60,000 nucleotides of DNA from Cristatella mucedo (Eukaryota; Bryozoa; Phylactolaemata; Cristatellidae). Numbering within the stretch: position 1 is the stretch's first letter; each line of letters starts with the position of its first letter. Where the stretch lies: NCBI GenBank assembly GCA_009760855.2, contig WPIO01000159.1:659001-719000 (forward strand). The letters run 5' to 3'. The position numbers were made by a program, and so were the translations under genes. The notes under the pieces are model-generated. The model was given only the letters and a program-made list of their open reading frames with translations, was not told the DNA's origin and did not search any database. Below are positions 51,024-60,000 of the stretch, piece after piece.

Positions 51024-52847
51024 TTACGTCTGCGACAGATACCACGCAGCTCCAGTTGGACCTGTCGAGCCTCTCGGTCCCGTGCGTCCAGTCGTCCCAG
51101 GAGCGCCCGGTACCCCTTGAGGTCCAGGCTCGCCGCGTTCTCCCGGCGCACCTGCTCTGCCTTTAGGCCCCAGCGGACCCTGGCTGCCTTCTTCTCCGGC
51201 GAGGCCCGGCGCTCCTGCAGGACCTGCACTTCCCGATGGCCCGGTGGCGCCGGGCGAGCCTGGTGCTCCCGGTCTTCCGTTGTCGCCCGTTTTCCCAGGC
51301 GCTCCGACGACGCCAATACTTCCGCCAGGAGGGCCAGTAGCTCCGGGTGCGCCGACGTCTCCGCCGGAGCCCTTTCCACCTCTCGAACCGGGCGCTCCTG
51401 CTGGACCTTCAGGACCGGCCGGTCCATCCGGTCCGGGCTTGCCGTTGCTGCCCGGCTGGCCGGGCAATCCAGTCGCACCTGGAGCTCCAGCTGGTCCCAT
51501 TGGGCCCAGAGCACCCACGCTGCCGGCCGGTCCTGGAGCGCCAACTTTTCCCGCTGGGCCTACCTGTCCAGGAGCGCCAGTTTCTCCTCGGTCGCCCTGG
51601 TCGCCCGTCTGACCCGTTGGTCCTCGGGCGCCTGCGACGCCATCGACTCCAGCCGGTCCGACGGGACCTGCACTGCCGCTCTTGCCGGTCGGTCCCTGGC
51701 TGCCTGGTGGGCCGGATGGACCGTTCTGGCCAATCGGACCGGGCGATCCTTGAAACGCGACTCCAGTTGGTCCGGCAGGGCCTGCCGGGCCAGTGGATCC
51801 AGTGGGTCCTGCTCTGCCTGGGTAGCCGGTCTCCCCTGCAAACAAGAAACCTGCATCGAACGCCTGGCGTAACAGCTGCCAGTACAATCCGGAAAAAAGT
51901 GCGAAACAAAGATAAATTCCTGTCAAGCATGTCACCAGTCCTAACTCCTCGTGATTTTACCAATCGAATAAGATGACCCCGGTCAATCCTGCTAACACAT
52001 AACCAAACCATTTTGCCTCACCCGGATTCCTTAGCCAAGTTTGAGTGCTTACCCTCAGGAAGAAAGCCGATGTAATTCCTATTCGTACAAAGGGACAGGC
52101 TTAACTGATGAAATTCCTATTCCTTAAGCGGAGCGGCAGACTTCAAAAGTGAACAGAAAACGATTACCTGTCAGTCCAGGTGCACCCGTCTGTCCTTTGG
52201 AACCTCGTTCTCCGATTGGTCCGGCAGGTCCTGCCGGTCCAGGTGGCCCAACAATACCTTTCGGGCCCTGGACTCCTTGGGGACCGATGGCACCATGCGG
52301 TCCCGGAGGTCCAGTGATACCTTTTGGTCCAGGATTTCCCGGTAGTCCAGGGAGACCCGGCAGTCCAGCTGCTGTACACGAGCAGCCAGTAGGACGAGGG
52401 AGCAGACCAAAGAAACGCTTAGAGACGCCTCTGGAACCTGCAAATACATTAACGAAAAAAACTTCGCTGTCAACAACAGTCGCCCCTCTACTAACATAGC
52501 AAATTTCTTTCTGCTAAGCGATACAGAACGTTTTTAGATAAAGACGTTCACAACATTCGCTAAAGGACGTGCTCGTGGACTTGTGCGGCTGGCGTACCGG
52601 ATGTGTCGTTACTGGCTGCACCTGCATTGGCTGCATTAGCCGTCTGCAGTTGAAGGCCCCTGCTTGCAGTCTCTGTCAGCAGCTTCAGGTCGTCGCGAAG
52701 GCGGCTGTTTTCACTCTTTTGATGTACGGCCTCAAATGTAAGTAGCGACACTGCCAGTATCAAGATGGCGACGCCAGAGGTCAAGATATACGTGACGCAT
52801 GTTTTGCAGCGGCAGCTCTCGAGCCACGAAACATGGCTGCGCTCCAT
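51024..52847 (-). CDS. Membrane-anchored collagen, gene 2 (three exons, 443 aa)
   Basis: The exons are 52847-52598, 52437-52168 and 51835-51024, with GT-AG phase-1 introns of 160 and 332 bp (donors GTACGC and GTAATC, acceptors TTGCAG), giving 1332 bp in one frame. The N-terminal head has three Cys (ESCRCKTC), followed by a span (about residues 18-38) and the paralogue signature [18 protein letters not shown]. An Ala/Asn/Thr-rich spacer leads to the splice site. Exon 2 gives [14 protein letters not shown], then a CxC pair (GCSC), then Gly-X-Y. Exon 3 has a break GVAFQ after eight triplets and a second one (GGSI) about two thirds along, and ends AAWYLSQT. There is no NC1 or fibrillar propeptide. 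It is probably an anchored and then released matrix collagen, with disulfide links through CxC. Confidence 0.88.
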
Positions 52848-52913
52848 CGTCGTGGCCCAGCGTTTGGCCCTTGGCCCAAGCGATTGCTCGACTATCAGGA
52901 CCGCTCGAGCCTG

Positions 52914-52921
52914 CTATTAAA
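52914..52921 (-). promoter_or_regulatory. Weak TATA-like box of collagen gene 2
   Basis: The minus strand reads TTTAATAG 67-74 bases before the ATG. It is a poorer match and about 12 bases farther than in the other two genes. Confidence 0.3.
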
Positions 52922-52929
52922 GGCTGAAC

Positions 52930-54190
52930 GGTGGGCGGCACTCCTGCCCTGGTTACTTCTAAATCGCTTAAGTACGGCAATGCCTGGCAACAAATCCCTA
53001 TTGAGTTTCCCGTGCTTATTCAGCACTCCAGCGGCTCCCAGATGACCTCTATCCGTATCTCTTTCTCTCGCAGACGGTTTGATACTGACCCGCTTGAAAG
53101 ACAGACACCTCGCTTCGTGCATTGCCAGCAGCAGCAGGCCCTCTAGTACTGGTAGCAATGACCGAGGGGAACTCTTTCAATGAGGTCTTTCATGCTTCTG
53201 TGAGCTAAGGCAGCAACTATTACCGAGTACCTCTTGTCCCAAAACGTAGAGGGTAAAAAGTATGGAGTCTAGCGAGTCCGCTTGCGTTTCAGTTCTGTAC
53301 ATAAATCTGACTTGTGACTCAATCTCATTTACATTCTGAACAGTATTCGAGCTTAACGGGGTAGCGTGCCAAATATTTTAAGAAATAATCAGAAATGTTA
53401 ATTCTTAAAGTTTGCATATTAAAAGATAAACTAGTGGTAAATGCAATCACAAATTTTGGAAGTTTCCAGATCACAGGAACATGGTCAATAAAACTGTTAT
53501 GTAAGACCTATTTAAACCTTAAGTATCATTGAGCTCAACAGAATAATTTTCTTTGAAAAATAACCAGATTTCCTTTGGCTGCTTAGCAGAACCTTGTATG
53601 TAGCTCGGCTGGTGTGAATGAAAACATTGGACCTCATTGGGGTGGGCAGCTAGGTCGGTCTGGGGGGGGAGATCCTAAGGGAGCTTTCTGCCCAGGCGAG
53701 ATATCTATGGTATGACTTTGTCTTTGGCAGATGGTTTTAGGAATATTAGACGAATTTTCATAAACTAAACTCCGCTATTTGGTCGTCGCTTGGCAACGCG
53801 TAAACATCATTTTACTTTCCTTTTTTTAAGAAGCAACATAACTCTATATTTTTGTCTTCAATTGCCTACAGGGTTTTCTTTTGCTGCCAACGGGAACTAA
53901 TCCATAAATTCCTTACTGTAACTCATCCCCACATGACAACATGTACTTCCACTGTATAGGCTCTGTTGTGCTCCACAATCAGCATATGTGGTTTCTTGTA
54001 TGTTTTTGCATGTCTTTAAAACCTAATATTTGCGGTTTTGCATGCTCTTCTAGCCGTAATACTACCGTACTTGGCACACTTGCCTAAAAGTAATATATTT
54101 CTTGTTGTTAGTTCTCGCCGATTTCTGTTGTGGTTCTAGATTTGTATCATCTATATTAGGATTTCGTCTCATTGCGGGGCTACATGAAGA
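52930..54190. other. Intergenic, left part of the interval between divergent collagen genes 2 and 3
   Basis: No supported frame and no LINE. The GC-rich part near 53000-53150 carries short frames that are not convincing. Confidence 0.4.
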
Positions 54191-54194
54191 CATA

Positions 54195-55355
54195 TAGATA
54201 CTAATAGTCGTGATGAGGATTATGTTTCAAGTTTTCCTTCCTTTTTCTTGAGAAGAGCTAGCTTTGAGACAATATTGGTAACATATTTTACTAATTATCA
54301 GTCTTGCGTTCACTTGAGGTTTGTCATGGCTAGATAATAGCCTATTCATTTAGTCGCTATCGTAAGTAATGCTGACATAGACAAATCCATTTCCGTTCCT
54401 AGATACCACTTTAAGACGTCAATTGACTGCTCGCTGCTCCGTCACGGACACACCTGGACCTCTTCTTATCTTTGTCTGCTTTGCACAGTGTGCCTGATCA
54501 ATCAGGCTTAAGGATTAGTAAGACAGGCGCCCCGGATTCTTGTGTACCATATGCCGTTAAACGGATCCGTGAACTAGCCGTATAATTATAAGAAGCACAG
54601 ACAATGTCCAACAAACTGACCTACCTAGCTATGTGACGTCGGTGCGTCGCTTCTTGGCTTTCATTTAAGAAATGAATGACTTGACCAAGTTTATACTGAA
54701 TTCGGGCAGAAATTTCTCCGACAATCACGGTTATTGGGGGTATACTTCGCACAGCAAAGATTTCAATTTAAGATTTATAGATACTAATAGTCATGATGCG
54801 GATTATGTTCCAGGTTTTCCATCCTTTTCTTGAGAAGAGCTTGCTTTGCGACAATATTGGTAACATATTTTACTAATTATCAGTCATGCGTTCACTTGAG
54901 GTTTGTCATGGCTAGATAATAGCCTATTCATTTAGTCGCTATCGTAAGTAATGCTGACATAGAAGAATCCATGTATGTCCCTAGATACCACTTTAAGACG
55001 TCAATTGACTGCCAGCTGCTTGGTCACGGACACACCTGGACCTCTTATTAACTCTGTCTGCTTTTCACAGTGTGCCTGATCAATCAGGCTTAAGGATTAG
55101 TAAGAAAGGCGCCCCGGAATCTTCTGTACAATATGCAGTTAAACGGATCGGTGAACTAGCCGTATATGTATAAGAAGCACAGACAATGTCCAACAAACTG
55201 ACCTACCTAGCTACGTGACGTCGGTGTGTCGCTTCTTGGCTTTCATTTAAGAAATGTATGACTTGACCAAGTTTATACTAAATTTGGTAGGTAGTTTCCC
55301 CAACGATTATGGTCAATGGGAGTATACTTCGCGTAGAAAAGCTTTTAATTTAGTC
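54195..55355. repeat. Two-copy tandem duplication, period 583 bp
   Basis: Units 54195-54777 and 54778-about 55355 start with TAGATACTAATAGTC and stay alignable over their whole length with scattered substitutions (I estimate above 90 percent identity by eye). The shared words include CAATATTGGTAACATATTTT and TGTGCCTGATCAATCAGGC, which contains an imperfect palindrome. No coding frame survives in both units. It lies between collagen genes 2 and 3. Confidence 0.9.
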
Positions 55356-55955
55356 TGTGCTTACAGCGACCCAAGTACTCCTGAAGCACATTTAGAGAGA
55401 TAAAAGTCAGCAACTTATGGTTCAAATTTCTCTGTGCAACATTTGGTTCTAGCAAAGAAGAATTATGGCACCTATTTGCGATTGAATTATGGTCATAACA
55501 TATGAATAAATATGAGTGTCAAATGTCTCTCAATTTTTCAGGAGATTAAACGAGTAGTATCATTGATGGTGTCGCCTTAGACACGTGAATGATGTTCTCT
55601 ATTAGGCTGTCGTTCAACGAAATGCTTTAACCAGATAGCCGAGCATTCTATATTGCCGCTCAGACTTGAAAAAGGCATCTAAACTGGTATCCATGTCCAC
55701 TAATTAACTTGACCGGGATATTTTCACGTTGGTACTCACAATAGTGACCGTAGAGAGTGAAATCATGCACTTGTAAGTTTGCACTAGTTTTGTAGTACCA
55801 GGGAGAGGCAGCTGGTGCTGAAGACAAGTGACTTCTACTGACGACAGCGGCGCAGTGACAGGTCATGCCTCTGTTCCCCAGGTCAGCACTGCATCTGCTC
55901 CGAGTAGGAGGTAAAGGAATGCTTGCCAGGCCTGTTTGCTGTCTACCCACGAGAC
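55356..55955. other. No recognised gene
   Basis: Unassigned spacer. A 108-codon minus-strand frame (55660-55986) shows no domain. Confidence 0.3.
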
Positions 55956-55959
55956 CCAC

Positions 55960-56340
55960 CGCAACATGGCTCCTTGACACTTTCACTGGACTGCTTTGCC
56001 GCTTTCAGCCTTCTCCTGCACTCAGGTCCTCTGCGGACGATACATCGGCTGTCTCATTCCTTTGCTAAAAGATTGTTTCTGTGGAAGCTTTTGCTTTGCA
56101 GGTCCTAACCTGCTGAAACTCACTCCTATAATTCTTAAGCGACCACATCTCTTGGGCTGCCTACTGCGGCACGTCATTTCCAGCCGTAATGAGATGCTGC
56201 TCAATCATGACTCATTTTTTCGACTGCCCTCCTGCCTCGATTGTGCATCTCACTTTTCTCTCTCTTTCTTGAGTAATATAAAGTCTGATGGCAACCAAGT
56301 GCACTCTCAATTCTCATGTGGCTTTAAGTTGGCTATAGAC
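55960..56340 (+). mobile_element. Diverged LINE A-like RT C-terminal fragment
   Basis: Plus-strand words line up in order with family A: RFQPSPALRSSADDTSAVSFLC against QFQPVRTLRSCVDNKLAVPFLC, then LKTVGDRSFSSAGP replaced by KIVSVEAFALQVL, and finally SLSFLSNIKSDGNQVHSQFSCG against SLLRETKSVGYRMRTESRLGCE. Frame changes occur between blocks. It is older than the other A copies or belongs to a sister family. Confidence 0.6.
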
Positions 56341-58590
56341 TCTAGAGTAACGCGATTGCGATCGATAAAGCGAAAGGCAAGGATCTCGAGCGATTACCGT
56401 GAGCTCTGCTGCATCTAGAGAGACGGACAGAAAGACCGAGAGGCAGAGATAAACATGCATTTTTCTAGTCCGCTGCAGAAAGGAAGGTAGACCCATCGCC
56501 ATTGTCTTCATTTGTTTGGACAAACTTTTTGACGAGCCAGTTATCCATGCAAACGCAAATGCACAGTAGCATGAAGTTACTCGTTGCAATACACTAATGG
56601 TGTCAGGTGTCAACTGAAAAAAGCCGAGATCGCTACGTTACGTTAGCCTGGACTTCCCCCGAAACTAATATCGCGTCACTAGGTGGGTACTGTTTTGTAG
56701 TTCTCGTTCAGCCCGTAATTACTGACCCGCTCATCAATCAGTGTAGCATTAAGTGCCGTAAGATTTATTACCCGAGCTAACCAAGCATTGCAGCACATTT
56801 TCACATGCACCAGGCCTACTATGAAGCTGTCGCACAGGAACCAAAGTAGTTGCGACCTAATGGCAATAAGCTATCGATTGCCGATAAAAACTACAGCCGA
56901 GTTAGGAAACCTAGTGACAGTCAGTCAGATGCCCTCATGTACCAGGAGATCAATTCAGCGAATGCACTGAGCCTAGAAGTCCCAGTACCGTATTGATGTG
57001 CTATTCCCTGGTAGTAATTGCGACCTATAGCCAATAAACTGAAAGTAGAAACCGATTCATTTAGTATACCAGTGCGATATAGTTATGTGACAAGAAACAT
57101 GTGGCACACTGAATCTCATACAGTGCCCGTCTTTGTATTCAGCAGCAGCTGGGGCTGCTGCACTGGGCTCCTGCACCCGGCCTAGCCTGCCAAGAGGCTT
57201 CCCTTTCCTGACTGGCAGTGGGCTCTCGTGATTGTTTTACAGCCCATTTGCCTCCAAAGCCGTCGTTTACCTATGGCCTCAGGCGCGATTGGGCTCATGA
57301 GTTTTAAATCTCCGCCGGGTTTTCTTATTTATTGTAGACTATCAATGTCCTCATTCCTCCAGCATAGCCTGGAGAATAAAAGTAATAATGAGAAAGGAAC
57401 AATTAAAGAGGTAGACACAAGCGGAGGGAATAGAGTGAATGAGTAGAGAGGCAGTGAGACTTGATAGAGCTACAAAGACCTCAAAAGATACACAAAAGAG
57501 GGATACAGAAGGAACAGTATTTCGAACGAGATGTTCATGAATAACGAAGATTAGGAACCCGGTGTGTCGCGACCTATTTTTAAATGACAGTATTTATTCA
57601 AGACTAAGTCGCTCATTTGTGCTCTGCTCTATGTGTCATGCCCATCACTTGAAGTTTGGGCCGTACGCTATGCTCTGTTTCATATACAAATCGTTCGACT
57701 CTCAGTGGTCAGCAGAATAGACTGGCCTACAATGGCCGACATGGACTTTTCATCTAAGATTCCAGTGCCTCTGTTGCTGCCGTACTCCGCTACCTACGTC
57801 ATACCTGCTTGATTCCTGGTCGCTTCTTTCACTCGCCAGCCATGCTTCAAGACGCTACCTAAAGCAGAATTTGTCACGCCTCTGCAAGAACTGGTATCGT
57901 AACGAGTGAAGTATTTGTGGCAAGGTGTGTTTCTCCCAAGCCAATAGAGGTCGTTCTTAGCATTTGCTGTACTATTGTGCATAGTCTCCTTACTTGTGAC
58001 TAAAAACACTATTTAGCAATGTACTAACTGAACCCTTACACTAGATATTAATTAATAAAAATAATAATGATAATAATAACAAAGACACATGCCGAGTGTG
58101 ATTTTGAATTTCTGAAACATGAAATAAATTCTTGTTTGGCCAAACTTTTGACTCAGAGAGCCCCAACTCGTCTTCAGCAAGAGCTATTGATGTTAGCTAA
58201 TGGGCGCCGGTAAGAGGAGCAGCCAAGCTGCGTGCGGGCGGTGCTGGTTTCAAGCTGACTGCTCGCCCTCGTGTGGCGCGACAAAGCTGAGCTCGACCGC
58301 AGCGGCGAAAAAGCTGCTTAAAACCGCCTCCGATCTTCTGTCAATCTCTGGTCAAGCAGCTCCGCAGAGACCGCCGAGCCGCCGAGAGTGTGGCTAAAGG
58401 AATTCCAGCACCTCAGCAGCGAGAGCGATTAGCCCTAAGAGCGGCGGATCAGGAAGAGAACTGGGAATGGCGCGCCGCCGTTGGGCGTTCAATCGATGTC
58501 GAAAGCTCAGTAGCTTCCAGTTGCCAGGCAGTGCCCGCCTGGGCATACCCGCTCGTCACCAAGGGCCGCCGCTCAGCGCTCGGGCAGCGG
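56341..58590. other. No recognised gene; right part of the interval upstream of collagen gene 3
   Basis: Short frames only. A degenerate AAT-rich run (58045-58080) could be an old LINE B tail but has no core beside it. GC content rises from about 58200 toward the collagen promoter. Confidence 0.4.
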
Positions 58591-58599
58591 CCGACTTAC

Positions 58600-58607
58600 T
58601 ATATAGG
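58600..58607 (+). promoter_or_regulatory. TATA box of collagen gene 3
   Basis: TATATAGG starts 62 bases before the chosen ATG, matching the spacing in gene 1. It lies inside an upstream open frame, which argues that this frame is not part of the protein. Confidence 0.5.
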
Positions 58608-58661
58608 CTAGGCCGAGTCGAGCGGCACTCGAGTCGCGGCGCAGGGGCCAAGCCTAGCAGC

Positions 58662-60000
58662 ATGGACGAGAAGTTCGCCGCGACATCTGCCTGCGGCGAC
58701 GCTCAGCAGAGCGAGCGCTTGCGTCGCCGCGAGACGCGCCTGCTTTGCGTCCTGTCAGCGTTCGCCGCCGTCTTGGCGATATTCGTGTCGCTGCTGACGC
58801 TCGAGGCAGCCAATCAAAGGAGCGAGAACGAGAGACTTCGCGACGAGCTCGAGTCGCTGATGGCCTCGGCCAGGAAGTTCCAGCTCGCCGACGAGCAGGG
58901 CCCTTCCGCTGGCAGAGCAGCTTCCGGTATGCCTCGGGCCGCGATTGCTTTAGTCGAAGCGCTGGCGCCGGTCGGAGCCGACGCGACGCCAACGTGACCG
59001 AGAGAGTCGTCACTCGGCACGCTGGTGCAGAGGCGCGCGTCGCGTCGCAAATGGTGGGGCGCACAGACGTTCGCTCCCGAACTTTTCTTGCGTTCGCTGC
59101 TTGCAGGGTCAAAGGTCGTGTCGAAGCGCACCTTCGGCCTCCTCCCATTGCTCTGGCACGAGAAAGGCTGCACGTGCGTACCCGGACTACCCGGACCTCC
59201 CGGTCCGCCTGGGCCACCCGGCGCCATCGGATTCCCAGGAGACGGAGGACGGCCGGGTCCGACTGGGGCTGTTGGGCCTAGAGGAATCTCGGGTCTGCCG
59301 GGCGCCGTCGGGCCGGCAGGCCCTGCGGGTCATCCCGGTGAAAGGGGCGAGCCCGGAGCGACCGGACCGACCGGAGCGGCAGGACAGCGAGGTAGGTAAA
59401 CGGCGGCTTCGGCCACTGGCGCGCGCGAGCGGTGCACACCGCGCGGCGACCTCTGGCGGGCTCACGAAGCTGACGGAAGCTTCCGTCACGACCGAAGGCG
59501 GCGAGGCTGTCGCTGCCTCGGCGGAGCGCACTGAACATTAATTAACTACTGGCGTCCGCACGACGGCGTCGCCGTCGAACCAGCCAGTCGAGGCCAGCTA
59601 TCGGCGGCGCGCCCCGACTGGTGCCGCACGCGCGAAAGCGAGGCTCGCGCGGCCAGCACTTCCGTGCCAGCTCACGTCTTGCTTCGGTCCGCTAACGAAG
59701 CCGCTCGTCGCTTGCAGGCGCCGATGGCTTGCCAGGCGGGCGAGGGTCGCCGGGGCCCGCCGGCGCCACCGGAAGCACGGGAGCTCTCGGAGTGGGAAAT
59801 CGAGGCCCGACCGGATCGACAGGACCGACCGGTCCAGCTGGCGCGCCAGGCGGCCAGGGACCCGCAGGGCAGCTGGGCGCCACGGGCTCGAGCGGACGGA
59901 GCGGCGCCGCCGGCGCTCAGGGCGCCGGCGGGATGAAGGGCGACAAGGGCGACCAGGGCGAGCGCGGGCCGCCGGGAGACGTCGGACCGGCCGGGCAGTC
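58662..60000 (+). CDS. Membrane-anchored collagen, gene 3 (partial, runs off the right edge)
   Basis: The exons are 58662-58926, 59107-59391 and 59718 onward, with phase-1 introns of 180 and 326 bp (donors GTATGC and GTAGGT, acceptors TTGCAG). The head ends in the basic RLRRRETR, then a span ([15 protein letters not shown]) and the family signature [18 protein letters not shown]. Exon 2 gives [14 protein letters not shown], then GCTC, then perfect Gly-X-Y. Exon 3 slips register after eight triplets (GAL-GV-GNR) and is still collagenous at 60000. The basic cytoplasmic side predicts type II topology with the helix outside. An alternative donor 5 bases downstream (GTAAAC) would change the phase and is less likely. 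The C-terminus is not in the window. Confidence 0.87.

Noticed and set aside
58467-58661. Upstream in-frame extension of collagen gene 3
   Set aside because: The frame is open but the TATA box lies inside it, and the paralogues start at the corresponding MDxK / MERS position. The upstream ATGs of gene 1 (26671-26862) were set aside for the same reason.
59392-59541. Continuation of the gene 3 exon 2 frame past the donor
   Set aside because: Reading through gives CGA-GGT-AGG-TAA, an immediate stop, and the alternative donor at GTAAAC would break the phase-1 pattern shared by all three genes.

Overview
The window is animal nuclear DNA. It has intron-containing genes with GT-AG junctions, collagen Gly-X-Y coding exons, CR1/L2-type LINE retrotransposons in every state of decay, tRNA-like SINEs, and long CT/GA, CA and AT microsatellites. 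No operons, ribosome-binding sites, CRISPR arrays, rRNA genes or intact tRNA genes were seen. The species cannot be named from the sequence. An invertebrate is likely, because the only host genes are small membrane-anchored collagens. Their layout (N-terminal signal anchor, dibasic site, Gly-X-Y domain, no C-terminal propeptide) recalls the cuticle-type collagens of ecdysozoans, but the conserved N-terminal sequence is not one I recognise.

Host genes. Three paralogous collagen genes were assembled from exons: 23186-26670 (minus, 424 aa), 51024-52847 (minus, 443 aa) and 58662-60000 (plus, cut by the window edge). All three have the same three-exon plan with phase-1 introns. Exon 1 encodes a short cytoplasmic head, one membrane span and a short coiled coil with the signature VSLLTxEA-SENxRLRDxL. 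Exon 2 opens with a conserved SKR[TF]FG segment and starts the triple helix. Exon 3 carries the rest of the helix and, in all three genes, breaks the Gly-X-Y register after exactly eight triplets. The two complete genes end in short Trp-containing tails followed closely by a poly(A) signal. Two of the three have a TATA-like box 61-62 bp upstream of the chosen ATG. The products are probably type II membrane proteins that are cut at SKR and released into an extracellular matrix or cuticle. The second and third genes diverge from a 5.8-kb interval that contains a 583-bp tandem duplication.

Mobile DNA. LINE family A (tail (TACAT)n in sense) has copies at 645-1840, 8678-9018, 21156-21434, 32189-32712, about 46230-49750 (nearly full length) and a diverged copy at 55960-56340. 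LINE family B (tail (ATT)n) has copies at 8208-9822, 9823-9930, 10336-11440, 19508-19870, 28630-29020, 29868-31095, 37635-39020 and 40852-41632, plus a 5' half at 13498-15500 whose endonuclease/RT frame is largely open. LINE family C lies in two tandem copies at 16150-18240. Two tRNA-headed SINEs (35165-35318, 37390-37523) borrow the 3' tail of LINE B. There are also a 472-bp element with terminal inverted repeats (45024-45495), a possible DNA-transposon relic (31568-31996) and a roughly 1-kb unidentified dispersed repeat (33845-34990 and 39420-40235).

The remaining sequence, roughly half of the window, shows no gene I can support. The larger blank stretches are listed individually.
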